Below, piece by piece: positions 35,217 through 45,997 of a stretch of DNA of 64,000 nt. The notes beneath the pieces are model-generated. The model saw nothing but the letters and a program-made list of their open reading frames with translations. It ran no database searches and had not been told where the DNA came from. This stretch comes from Dysidea avara (lineage: Eukaryota; Porifera; Demospongiae; Dictyoceratida; Dysideidae): contig NC_089273.1 of the NCBI RefSeq assembly GCF_963678975.1, positions 7,068,614-7,132,613 on the forward strand, given 5' to 3'. The number at the start of each line of letters is the position of its first letter. The stretch's first letter is position 1. The translations under genes were made by a program, and so were the position numbers.

Positions 35217-35370
35217 TGTTACCGGGCATGCGAAACAGGGAATGTGGGCACAAACTACTCCCCGTCACATAACATGTCATATCTCAGCACTGGAATAGAA
35301 TATTTTCAGTGTGTATTTTCATTTTGTAACTTGTATTGTAAAGCCAACTAACTATTCAAATAACTAAGAG
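35217..35370 (+). mobile_element. Half of a GTGACCGGGCCTGCGAAAA-family MITE
   Basis: TTACCGGGCATGCGAAACAG, GGAATGTGGGCACAAACTAC, CATATCTCAGCACTGGAATA, GTAACTTG and TAAAGCCAACTAA follow the family from one tip to past its middle. The other half is absent. Confidence 0.65.
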
Positions 35371-35416
35371 TAGTTAGCTAGAGCCAGTATGTAGCTGTAT
35401 TATTATATCAATACAC

Positions 35417-36240
35417 ACGGTAGTGTGTCGTGCGGCCCAAGAAGTCGGCGCGCCACACAGTGAGTATACTAACAGGAAGAAAGAAAACGCAAATTTGCAC
35501 ACCTATGTAGCTCTGTGATCCCTTATCCGATTGGAACCAAATTTGCTAGAGACGTGCCGCCCAGTTAGGGAAGTCCACATACCAAATTTGAAGAAAATCG
35601 CTCCAGCCATTTCTGAGATACGAGCGAACAAAATTTCGTTTTAATTTCTTCGTTTTTTTTCTTCTTCATCTTCTTCATTTCGCACACTTCGCAAAATTCG
35701 CCATAAAACACGAATTGGCACCCGGATTGGGCTGAACATTGACACACTTAAAGGGCTCATTAAGGCGGATCTCCGTACCAACATTGGTAGGAATCCGATG
35801 AACATTCACGGAGTTATGACCAATTATTTACATAAAATAAAGTCGAAGGTCTGTCACGCCTACAGGGTAAACCCCTTACAGGAATCAGTTGAAAATTGAT
35901 ATGTAGATGGAGCAACCATCGTAGGAGTGCCTTTTTGTGGTTTGAAAGGAATCGCCTCGGGATAAAGACCATGGAGATATGACACAAAACCCAACCTGTG
36001 TCAAAATTACGCGATCGATTTTTATGAATAAACAAACTATTAGTTTTCGTGTCTACCAGGCAAACCGCTTAGAGCAACGAGCTGAAAATCAGTATGTAGC
36101 TGGAATAATCATCATAGAAACGCCTTGCAGTAGTACAGAAAAATCGGTTTACAAATCACTGAGTTATGATTCGAAAGGCAACTACGTGCAGCAAATGTGA
36201 GATCGAGATACTCTAATAGAACAGTCACCCTAATAAAGCA
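35417..36240 (+). repeat. Leader of a large repeat element preceding the minisatellite
   Basis: It starts with CACGGTAGTGTGTCGTGCGG and CGGCGCGCCACACAGTGAGT, the signature also seen at 13030 and 29349. About 800 bp of GC-richer, non-repetitive sequence follows, with two internally similar halves (CCTACAGGGTAAACC.CTTACAGGAATCAG.TGAAAAT near 35855 and CTACCAGGCAAACCGCTTAGAGCAACGAG.TGAAAAT near 36053). It ends in a CTCTAATAGAACAGTC motif (36209-36226) that runs straight into the minisatellite. It may be one non-autonomous element with the minisatellite as its body. No protein is recognised. Confidence 0.5.
36201..36228 (+). repeat. CTCTAATAGAG motif at the minisatellite border
   Basis: GATCGAGATACTCTAATAGA then ACAGTCACCCT. 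The following bases (AATAAAGCATTCAGCTGC) already resemble the minisatellite unit, so the motif may be the array's edge or its seed. Confidence 0.75.
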
Positions 36241-39200
36241 TTCAGCTGCATTTATGATTTACTCAGTTATATTACATTGCAAGTTATTCTGTAGGGAATT
36301 CAGCTACAAACAAGTCACCCTGTAGTCAGATCAGCTAGAAGAAGGTACCTAATAGAGTTAAGCTACAAAGAAGCCATCATGTAGAGAATTCAGCTACAAA
36401 CAAATTGCCCTGTAGAGAGTTCAGCTACAAAGAAACAATCATGCAAAGAGTTTAGCTGCAAACATATCACCCAGTAGAAAGTTCCGCTATGAACAGATCA
36501 CCCTGTAGAGAGTTCAGTTAGAAACAAGTCATCCTGTAGATAGATCAGCTAGAAGAACTCACTTTGTAGAGAGTTCAGCTACAAAGAAACCACCATGTAA
36601 GAGAGTTCAGCTGCAAACAGATCACCTGTAGAGAGTTCAGCTAGGAACAAGTCACCCTGTACAGAGATCAACTGGAAACAAGTCATCCTGTAGAGAGTTC
36701 AGCTAGAAGAAGTGACATTGTAGAGAGTTCAGCTACAAAGAAACTACCATGTAGAGAGTTCAGCTGCAAACAAATCGCCCTGTAGAGAATTCAGCTATAA
36801 ATAAATTACCCTGTAGAAAGATCAGCTAGAAGAAGTTACCTTGTAGAGAGTTCAGCTATATACAAACAAATCACCCTGTAGAGAGTTCAGCTACAAACAA
36901 GTCATCCTGTAGAGAGTTCAGTTAGAAGAAGTTACCTTGTAGAGAGTTCAGCTTCAAACAAATCACTCTGTAGAGAGATCAGCTAGAAACAAGTCACCTG
37001 TAGAGAGTTCAGCTAGAAGAAGTTACATTGTAGAGAGTTCAGCTACAAAGAAACTATATACCATGTAGAGAGTTCAGCTGCAAACAAATCGCCCTGTAGA
37101 GAATTCAGCTACAAACAAATTACCCTGTAGAAAGATCAGCTAGAAGAAGTTTCCTTGTAGAGAGTTCAGCTTCAAACAAATCACCCTGTAGAGAGATCAG
37201 CTAGAAGAAGTTACGTTGTAGAGAATTCAGCTACAAACAAATTACCCTGTAGAAAGATCAGCTAGAGGAAGGTACCTTGTAGAGAGTTCAGCTACAAACA
37301 AATTACCCTGTAGAAAGATCAGCTAGAAGAAGGTACCTTGTAGAGAGTTCAGCTACAAACAAATTACCCTGTAGAAAGATCAGCTAGAAGAAGTTACCTT
37401 ATAGAGAGTTCAGCTATATACAAACAAATCACCCTGTAGAGAGTTCAGCTACAAACAAATTACCCTGTAGAAAGATCAGCTAGAAGAAGTTACCTTGTAG
37501 AGAGTTCAGCTTCAAACAAATCACCCTGTAGAGAGATCAGCTAGAAACAAGTCACCCGTAGAGATTTCAGCTAGAAGAAGTTACATTGTAGAGAGTTCAG
37601 CTACAAAGAAACTACCATGTAGAGAGTTCAGCTGCAAACAAATCACCCTGTAGAGAATTCAGCTACAAACAAATTACCCTGTAGAAAGATCAGCTAGAAG
37701 AAGTTTCCTTGTAGAGAGTTCAGCTTCAAACAAATCACCCTGTAGAGAGATCAGCTAGAAGAAGTTACCTTGTAGAGAATTCAGCTACAAACAAATTACC
37801 CTGTAGAAAGATCAGCTAGAGGAAGGTACCTTGTAGAGAGTTCAGCTACAAACAAATTACCCTGTAGAAAGATCAGCTAGAAGAAGGTACCTTGTAGAGA
37901 GTTCAGCTACAAACAAATTACCCTGTAGAAAGATCAGCTAGAAGAAGTTACCTTATAGAGAGTTCAGCTATATACAAACAAATCACCCTGTAGAGAGTTC
38001 AGCTACAAACAAATTACCCTGTAGAAAGATCAGCTAGAAGAAGTTACCTTGTAGAGAGTTCAGCTTCAAACAAATCACCCTGTAGAGAGATCAGCTAGAA
38101 ACAAGTCACCCGTAGAGATTTCAGCTAGAAGAAGTTACATTGTAGAGAGTTCAGCTACAAAGAAACTACCATGTAGAGAGTTCAGCTGCAAACAAATCAC
38201 CCTGTAGAGAATTCAGCTACAAACAAATTACCCTGTAGAAAGATCAGCTAGAAGAAGTTTCCTTGTAGAGAGTTCAGCTTCAAACAAATCACCCTGTAGA
38301 GAGATCAGCTAGAAGAAGTTACCTTGTAGAGAGTTCAGCTATATACAAACAAATCACCCTGTAGAGAGTTCAGCTACAAACAAATTACCCTGTAGAAAGA
38401 TCAGCTAGAAGAAGTTACCTTGTAGAGAGTTCAGCTTCAAACAAATCACCCTGTAGAGAGATCAGCTAGAAACAAGTCACCCGTAGAGATTTCAGCTAGA
38501 AGAAGTTACATTGTAGAGAGTTCAGCTACAAAGAAACTACCATGTAGAGAGTTCAGCTGCAAACAAATCACCCTGTAGAGAATTCAGCTACAAACAAATT
38601 ACCCTGTAGAAAGATCAGCTAGAAGAAGTTTCCTTGTAGAGAGTTCAGCTTCAAACAAATCACCCTGTAGAGAGATCAGCTAGAAGAAGTTACCTTGTAG
38701 AGAATTCAGCTACAAACAAATTACCCTGTAGAAAGATCAGCTAGAAGAAGGTACCTTGTAGAGAGTTCAGCTACAAACAAATTACCCTGTAGAAAGATCA
38801 GCTAGAAGAAGTTACATTGTAGAGAGTTCAGCTACAAAGAAACTATATACCATGTAGAGAGTTCAGCTGCAAACAAATCGCCCTGTAGAGAATTCAGCTA
38901 CAAACAAATTACCCTGTAGAAAGATCAGCTAGAAGAAGTTTCCTTGTAGAGAGTTCAGCTTCAAACAAATCACCCTGTAGAGAGATCAGCTAGAAGAAGT
39001 TACCTTGTAGAGAATTCAGCTACAAACAAATTACCCTGTAGAAAGATCAGCTAGAAGAAGGTACCTTGTAGAGAGTTCAGCTACAAACAAATTACCCTGT
39101 AGAAAGATCAGCTAGAAGAAGGTACCTTGTAGAGAGTTCAGCTACAAACAAATTACCCTGTAGAAAGATCAGCTAGAAGAAGTTACCTTATAGAGAGTTC

Positions 39201-39720
39201 AGCTATATACAAACAAATCACCCTGTAGAGAGTTCAGCTACAAACAAATTACCCTGTAGAAAGATCAGCTAGAAGAAGTTACCTTGTAGAGAGTTCAGCT
39301 TCAAACAAATCACCCTGTAGAGAGATCAGCTAGAAACAAGTCACCCGTAGAGATTTCAGCTAGAAGAAGTTACATTGTAGAGAGTTCAGCTACAAAGAAA
39401 CTACCATGTAGAGAGTTCAGCTGCAAACAAATCACCCTGTAGAGAATTCAGCTACAAACAAATCACCCTGTAGAGAGATCAGCTAGAAACAAGCCACCCG
39501 TAGAGAGTTCAGCTAGAAGAAGTTACATTGTAGAGAGTTCAGCAGTTTAGCTGCAAACAAATCGCCCTGTAGAGAATTCAGCTACAAACAAATCACCCTG
39601 TAGAAAGATCAGTTAGAAGAAGTTACCTTGTACAGGGTTCAGCTACAAAAAAATCACCCTGTAGGGAGTTCAGCTACAAACAAGTCATCCGGTAGAGGTC
39701 AGCTAAAAAGAAATCACCCT
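36240..39720 (+). repeat. 3.5-kb minisatellite, about 30-bp units with higher-order structure
   Basis: Roughly 110 head-to-tail units. Two main types alternate: type a, TGTAGAGAGTTCAGCTACAA plus ACAAATCACCC (31 bp), and type b, TGTAGAAAGATCAGCTAGAA plus GAAGTTACCT (30 bp). Shared core: TAGA(G/A)AG(T/A)TCAGCTA. From about 36840 the array has a higher-order repeat. A distinctive unit with CTATATACAAAC recurs at 37400 and 37954 (554 bp, about 18 units), again at about 38325 and 39189, and the units between follow the same order, with blocks lost or gained. The edges (36240-36800 and 39540-39720) are more divergent. There are no long ORFs, because every unit carries TAG. Confidence 0.9.
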
Positions 39721-39775
39721 GCTTCATCTTTTCTTCTTCCTGTGGTAAAGAAAAAATGATAGGTTAAAAAGCCCT

Positions 39776-39798
39776 AAAGCCGGCTATTGGCCGGCTTT
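39776..39798. other. Perfect GC-rich hairpin downstream of the minisatellite
   Basis: A 9-bp stem AAAGCCGGC/GCCGGCTTT with a 5-base loop TATTG, followed by TGGGGTATACAAATACAAAA. It could mark the 3' end of the repeat element that contains the minisatellite, as short hairpins do in some non-autonomous elements. This is an inference. Confidence 0.55.
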
Positions 39799-39837
39799 GG
39801 GGTATACAAATACAAAAGAAGTGAAATGTAATCCAAA

Positions 39838-40133
39838 ATAGCCAAGCTGTAAAAAAAGAATGCAGCCCTGAGAAAGGCTATGGTGAAAAAAGATATGAAA
39901 TCCAAGGTGGTGGCCAAGAAATGGCTGTGATGGCAGGTTAATGGTGAACATTTTAATAACAACAATTAAGGTGAATTTTGTGCCAAGACCAAGCGGCACC
40001 AAATTCACCTGAATTGTTGTTATTAAAATTTTCCTAACATCACAGCCATTTCTTGGCCGCCACTTTGGATTTCACATCTTTTTTCACCATAGCCTTTCTC
40101 AGGGCCACACTCTTTTTTTACAGCTTGGCTGTT
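39838..40133. mobile_element. Palindromic MITE, complete copy
   Basis: 296 bp, nearly a perfect palindrome. The left arm from GCCAAGCTGTAAAAAAAGAA through GGTGGCCAAGAAATGGCTGT and AACAACAATTAAGGTGAATT is mirrored on the right. The short centre (about 39978-39996) reads TGCCAAGACCAAGCGGCACC. Arms of about 140 bp. The same family as 33858-34050. No coding capacity. Confidence 0.85.
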
Positions 40134-40845
40134 TTTGATTAGATTATTTATCACAACAAAATATAGGTACAAATACATTACTGGTATACAAAGGAACCTG
40201 ACTCTAACCAAGAATGTAGGTTAATGTAAAAAGTTGCCAGCTAGCTATAAGACACACAAAATACAATAAACAAAACATCAGCCAAATTGTCAAATAATTC
40301 CGTAACACACTGTGAAAAAAATGGGATATAATATGGTATTTCCAGTAGCTTATTGAATACAAATAAGCCTTAATATAAATCCTGTATTATACTCATCTTA
40401 TACTTTAGTATAATGCATACTATACTATTGCATGTATGGTTTCAGTTTAATTACCACAATACTTGAAATAGCTTATATCTGATGTAATGCTCACACTATA
40501 CCATCACATATATGGTTTCAGTATGTTTAACACATTAACCAAAGCCTTATGTGGGATTGTTAGTATAATACAGGTTATACCAAGCTTTTTTGTATTCAAT
40601 AAGCCACTGGAAATATCATCTTATATCCCTCTTTTTTCACAGTGACAGAGATGTGGTAGAATATAGCACAGTCTTTTGAAATGTCCAAATTACTACAGTG
40701 AAGATGTTGGCAAGTTGACCTTCTCTAATGATAAATCCTTTGGTATGGATCCTAATGCCCCAACAATTATAGGAATGATGAATACTTTTCTACATTTCCA
40801 CATGTACTCTAACAACTTCAATTTTTAAATCCACATAATTTTGTT
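40134..40845. other. Non-coding spacer
   Basis: No gene was seen. At about 40320-40640 there is a weak inverted repeat: GGGATATAATATGGTATTTC with CAGTAGCTTATTGAATACAA (40323 on), and the reverse of AATAAGCCACTGGAAATATC with ATCTTATATCCC (to 40629). This implies another degenerate foldback or MITE of about 310 bp. Confidence 0.5.
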
Positions 40846-41570
40846 ATTATTATTATTGTTAATTAGCAAAGCCCACTAGGGGCAACACGCTAATGAGAAT
40901 TGCAATACAATCACATATTATAATACTTACAGCGTTCTTAAATGTTTCGAGATCTATTGTGTCAATGTCAGGAATTTGAAGGAAGTTCCATTGAATAATT
41001 GCTCGAACAAGGAAAGAGTATTTATACATATCAACTCTTGTTTGCGATTGAGTTAGTTTGAGAGGATGTTGAGCAGGGATGTAGGACACTGGAGTTGGTG
41101 ATGGTTAGCAATGATCAGGTATTGCTAGTAAGTTCCTGAAAATCTTGAATAGGAGGGTAAGTCGTCTAGCAATTGCTCTTCTGTTTTGAAGTGTAGGCCA
41201 TTCAAGACTGGTTAACATGTCTGTGATGCTATCATGGTTTTGGTTAGATCTGTGCCAGGGTTTGTTTGTTCAAAACAAAATGAGCAGTGCAGTGTTGAAT
41301 CATTTCTAGTTTACTAATACTAGTGTGATGATAGGAGTCCCAGATGGCTGAGCAGTATTCTAATGATGGTAAGAGCAATTGTTTGTAGATGTGCTCTTTA
41401 ATTTCTGATGGTGCATTATGCAGATTTCTTTTTAAGAATCCAAGGAGGCGATTTGCCTTGTTACAGATGTAATTGATGTGAGGACCCCATGATAGTTTGT
41501 GGTGGAGACGGATTCCAAGATAATTATTTTCTAATACTGTTGTTGCTAGTGGAACGTCGAACATTTTGTA
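40846..41570 (-). mobile_element. LINE 3' fragment, minus strand
   Basis: The 5'-truncated end of a CR1-like LINE. The frame 41564-41244 carries the post-RT region (LGIRLHHKLSWGPHINYICN, KANRLLGFLKRNL, LLLPSLEYCSAIWD), and after a frame break 41089-40859 continues with QSQTRVDMYKYSFLVRAI. The 3' end is a (TAA)n-like tail at 40844-40860. Catalytic RT boxes are missing, so it is a dead remnant. Confidence 0.8.
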
Positions 41571-42085
41571 TGTGAAAGTACTCTTGTTATATATGGTGCG
41601 GTGTTATCTATTATTTTAATTTTTTACATGTACACACTCCTTGCTGTGCCCACAAGATCTCATTTTGCTTGATCTGACTGTGGTTGCACAAGACCGAGGA
41701 CTAACACTGAAAAAAATTATGTATTTGTCTATATGCGTAACAGAGTACATATGAAGCAAACATAGTTAACTATATCGTAATGTGAGACAACCCAAATATG
41801 ATTTGAATATTACTAAGATCACATGTGATATTTGCAACATGTGTATGCTAGTGGTTTTATAGAGCACATATGTGACTGAGCCTGCGAAAACAGGGCATGT
41901 GGGCACATGATTTTGCTTACTATTTCAAATTTCCTTGACTCATAACTTTTTACACAAACATGCTATGGCAATGAAATGTTTAACACTTAGCAAGCGTTTA
42001 TGATGGAAGTTACAGAATGCAAATATTCTGTTCCAGTACTGAGATATGACCTTTAGTGTGATGGGATGTAGTTTGTGCCCACATG

Positions 42086-42445
42086 CAGGGCCGCCCACAG
42101 GGAAGGGGGGGGGGGGGCAACTGGGGCATTTTGCCCCGGGCCCCAGCCTGAAAGGGGCCCCAGGAGGCCCCATGAAGGACCCCCTGAATACCTGTTTAAA
42201 AGATCGATATACTCTAATAGAGCAGTCAGATCTAAATACTCTAATAGAGCAGTCACAGTATTCTTCAGAGGAGCAGTGTAGCAAGCTTATAGATAAGGAG
42301 ATATGGTTGGTGATGGGTAGTTATTGTCATTGCCAGCAGGTTGTGACCTTTTTTTTTTTTTTTTTGGTCTTCACCTTACAACTTGGGTGAAGGGCCCCAC
42401 TTTAACTCTTTGCCCTGGGCCCCTTAATTTCTCTGGGCGGCCCTG
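42086..42445. mobile_element. hAT-like MITE with 8-bp target duplication
   Basis: 360 bp with inverted ends CAGGGCCGCCCACAG / CTG..GGGCGGCCCTG, flanked by the exact 8-bp duplication CCCACATG (42078-42085 and 42446-42453). 8-bp targets and CAGGG tips are hallmarks of hAT. Inside are G- and C-runs, two CTCTAATAGAGCAGTC motifs, a long T-tract (about 42350-42366) and the same middle sequence as 5401-5671. ORFs across it in several frames are by-products of its GC-rich ends. Confidence 0.9.
42201..42256 (+). repeat. CTCTAATAGAG motif, tandem pair inside hAT-like MITE
   Basis: GATCGATATACTCTAATAGA then GCAGTCAGATC, followed 28 bp later by TACTCTAATAGAGCAGTCA. Same placement as in 5451-5497. Confidence 0.8.
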
Positions 42446-43040
42446 CCCACATGCCCTGTTTTCGTAGGCCCGGTCACATATAGTAACACATTTACTTCAT
42501 CTGCAATCCCATGGCACATACATAATTATGTACCTTATATTTGCTAGTGTGGCCTATATATGATACACATGATATGAATATGATGTAAATATGAAGTGAA
42601 TATTATGAATTACACATCATTGACAAGCTAAGTACACTTTGCACTATAGCTCACTATCATGTGAACAATTGTTTACAAAACTCACTATATCTATACCAAA
42701 CACATGTTGAGTTGTCATGCATAAAATTACACTACAGATACATAGCAAGAACAGCCTCTGTTCCAGTGTTCAGTTGCCGGAAATGCATTTGATTTTGGTT
42801 ACTAGTAGAAATGATGCTGGCCAAATGGCTTTTTCAGTGTAGCATACCAAAATAAGTTTGCCTGAGCTGAACTGGTAGAGGCAGCAGATTTTGTACTTTT
42901 GTCATACAAATTTCCTTGTATTCATTTTCTATCAGCAGATTCTGATATTATAACATACATTGACTACTGACTACTGTGAGAAATTACATATGACTACTGT
43001 GTGTGGCTAATTCTTCATCTTGTATTTTGTTTTATTGCAG

Positions 43041-43110
43041 GAGTCTGATCCAATAATTCTTTGTGACAATGAAACTGACATTTTATTCTTGAGGGTTGTA
43101 TTTACATAAT
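43041..43110 (+). CDS. Candidate exon of an unidentified gene
   Basis: After a TTATTGCAG acceptor the frame reads ESDPIILCDNETDILFLRVV and ends at TAA (43107-43109). The splice acceptor is good (T-rich, GCAG). It may be a terminal exon, or an internal one ending at AG|GGTTGT. Together with the exon-like stretch at 43245 it hints at a small gene, or a gene remnant, in the spacer. No family was recognised. Confidence 0.3.
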
Positions 43111-43244
43111 AATTGTCATCATGCCAGTTTGCGTATGATGGACTTTATATCACAACTACACATGTTATACTGTACGTGTTCATATATGTATACATTTTAA
43201 CATGCCCTTTTCACACCTTATTGAGCACAATCATTTGTGAATAG

Positions 43245-43362
43245 ACGGCTGATGCCATTGATTCTTTACCATTGTTTAAATTGGATAATGAAGATTTGTA
43301 TGTAGTATTTGCAAATAATATGTTTGAGCCAGATGTGAAGGGAGGTTATCCAAAACAAGCTG
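43245..43362 (+). CDS. Candidate exon of an unidentified gene
   Basis: Between AATAG|ACGG and AAGCTG|GTATGA lies an open frame of 39 codons plus one base (DAIDSLPLFKLDNEDLYVVF then ANNMFEPDVKGGYPKQA), acidic and soluble-looking. The boundaries and codon composition are exon-like. I found neither a partner with a start codon nor a family match. Confidence 0.35.
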
Positions 43363-43660
43363 GTATGAAACACATTATTAAGTCTTGATTGTGACAAATC
43401 TTGTCATGCTAAATGCCATACTAAAAAATTGATGCTGCTCAACAAATGTAAAAGTGTGGAAGCAAAGTATTACACAAACAGTATTAATTTTCTTGTTCAC
43501 CATGAGAATGCTACCATTAATAGTTGCATACCACAATCAGAAGCTAAAGATATTACACATGTTACAAATTAGAACTACTGTAATTCACTTTATTTTTGTT
43601 GCAAAACTTTTTATGACGAAATTTTGTGTAGAAGTATTTTCGTATGATTTACATGAAAGT

Positions 43661-44817
43661 CTGCTCTATTAGAGTACTTTGATCTTACTGTAGCTATGTA
43701 AAAAATTTCGGTAAGAAATTTTTGCACTGCAGGTTTGCATACAAAAATTATTTCACAGCGAATAAAAGCAAATTACGGTATTGTCTTGGGATTGGTGATT
43801 TTTGATATTCAATACTTTCCTACAAAGTATCGATATATATACCAATGTGGAAGAAGCTGTTGAAGTGAAGATACATATATCTTTATGCAACACAAGTTCT
43901 TTTTGCTAGTCATAAATGTAAACAGTGGCCTTGTCCAAGCATTAAAGTAGTCACTTCCCATTTTCAATGAAATCCTACTACTTGATCATGTGACCTACCT
44001 GTACCAGCTTCAATCCTTTTGGTATCAAGTATTGATACTCTTTTAAATTGTACCGTATGACTGGTATCAATATTTTTGGCATTGCATTACCCATCTCTAC
44101 TAATTCTCAAGGTACTTGGATAACCAGTTACACTATGTTCTTTTAAGCCACTTAAACATAGCTATAACATTACCCTTAAGAGCAGAGAAGCTATCCACAA
44201 CTATGAATCTGCAAAGCAGTGTATGCAAATACGAGTATCAATACTTGATACAAAAAGGGTTGAAGCTTGTTCACACGATGTTTTGTTCACAATGATTGTG
44301 AAAAAATTTGGAAAATCACTAATATGGGCGCATTTGACAAGTAATATATTTAACGAATGAGTAATAAGCTTCTTGGCCATAATCCACATGTTAAAGATTT
44401 TAAATTCCTTGAATTACAAAAAAGTTTTTTTGAAATATTTTTAAAACTGGACCCTGCACTAAACAGCAAAACATTAAAATTCTAATATTTCATGCATGAC
44501 AATAATTATGGGTGATTTTCCAAAATTCGGTCACTAATAACAAATTTTATAGTGCAAATCTACCTGTACTTGTTAATGATTATTAGGCATTCTCAACAAC
44601 TTAAATTACAAGAAAATTATTGAAATTAGCAAATATGCTGCTCACAAATTTGCCCATAATGCTTTCAGGAATTTTCCAAAATTTTCACCTATTATGCTCT
44701 TCAGTGTTCTCATTATGTTTGCATTGAGCTCCTGGGTTATTACAATTATCTTGATAATTAGTGAATGCTCTATTAGAGTATTTCACTACAAAGTGACTGT
44801 TCTATTAGAGAGTATAA
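43661..44817 (-). repeat. CTCTAATAGAG motifs, three reverse copies in non-coding DNA
   Basis: CTGCTCTATTAGAGTACTTT (43661), ATGCTCTATTAGAGTATTTC (44765) and GTGACTGTTCTATTAGAGAG (44793), the last followed by ATATCGATC. The stretch between (43680-44760) shows no gene. CCAAAATTCGGTCAC at about 44521 matches the tip of the element at 52051-54365. Confidence 0.7.
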
Positions 44818-45730
44818 TATATCGATCTAAGGAGCTATGTACAATGCACTTGAGTGCTCTATTGCAGTTTGCAATTTCCAATGACTTCAAGGAATTAAGC
44901 TCCACACAGTTTGAAATATCTGCTAGCATTATGCTGGCATAGTACTCTACCCTTATCTGGCATATTTGACAAAGGCCTAATTTAAAACTGATATTATTAT
45001 TAAAACTGTGCCCTGCTCTTATCAGCAAATCACAAAGCATGACAAATTCTGCTTATTTCATTCATGCCCATATGGGTGATATTCCAAAAATTAGTCACAG
45101 TGAGTGGTTTTATACATATACCTGCATAAATATGCAGTCAGACAGCACAACTACTGTATATAGTATTAACTTTATTCAAAGTGAGATCAAGATTGGTTAA
45201 TCTTCCTGCAGACACATTTTGACTTGGCTGCCACTACTTCAATCTCTTTTTCAAGAAGAATATTTTTGGCAAGAGATTTCCCAGAATGGTCGGGGGAATC
45301 TTGAACACTGACTACTTAAGTTTTTTCCCTTGCCACACCCACTCATGGGGCATTGTATTGCCTTATCTGCGGTCGTGTGTGTCTGAGGACTCACTCACTA
45401 GTTAGCTATTTATTTATAATTTTATTTTACTTGTAATGTAACTTTGTTATTCATTAATATTGATGGTTTCTCTCTCTGAGAGGCCGCCCTTTCAGAAAAT
45501 TTATTATAAATTGCTGAGGCCACAAAATTGTTGCATGCTGTTTTGAGCTGTATCTGTATGTTAAGATGAACACATCAATAGTCATTTGTAGCTCTTATCA
45601 AGCTAATGGTTACTTGGTAGGTTTGATTGTGGGATAGTATAACAATAAAGCTATAGACATGGAGAAAACTGCTCAAACACTGGTGATATGTTTGATATTA
45701 TTATTATTATTAAAGTTTTATCGATATCGC
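44818..45730. other. Non-coding spacer at the inner edge of arm 2
   Basis: No gene was seen. ATTCCAAAAATTAGTCAC at about 45072 resembles the GTGACCGAATTTTGG tips seen at 52051 and 44521, so a second decayed element of that family probably spans part of 44520-45090. Confidence 0.45.
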
Positions 45731-45997
45731 CTTCTTCAAATATAACATGCAACCACTTTTTGATTCTACAGCTTTTCACACAAGCTTTTGAAAGCCACAC
45801 CCTTTTCCACAGTTTGGCTGCTTTGTGTGGTACTGTATATAAAGCACTCTATGATGCAATTCATTCTGAAATACTGTAAAGAAGTTAGCAAATTGTTATG
45901 TTGAACAATTTCTAACACACATTAATAAACTACTACATACAGTATGTTCAAATCCTAAAAGTCTAGTAAATGCAGTAACAAGCCAGCCATCTTGGAT

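Larger units (their letters stand above)
41871..42478. mobile_element. MITE, GTGACCGGGCCTGCGAAAA family, interrupted
   Basis: Left tip TGTGACTGAGCCTGCGAAAA; right tip in reverse TGTGACCGGGCCTACGAAAA. The interior follows the family until 42085 and resumes at 42446. The 360-bp gap is filled by the hAT-like MITE. Without it the element is about 250 bp, like its sisters. Confidence 0.85.

Noticed and set aside
36240-39720. CRISPR-like array
   Set aside because: Repeats and spacers are not distinct: every part of the 30-bp unit recurs, the genome is eukaryotic, and no cas genes exist. It is a minisatellite.
42046-42390. Overlapping 67-114-codon ORFs on both strands
   Set aside because: They arise from the G/C-rich ends of the hAT-like MITE and its CTCTAATAGAG motifs; no codon structure.
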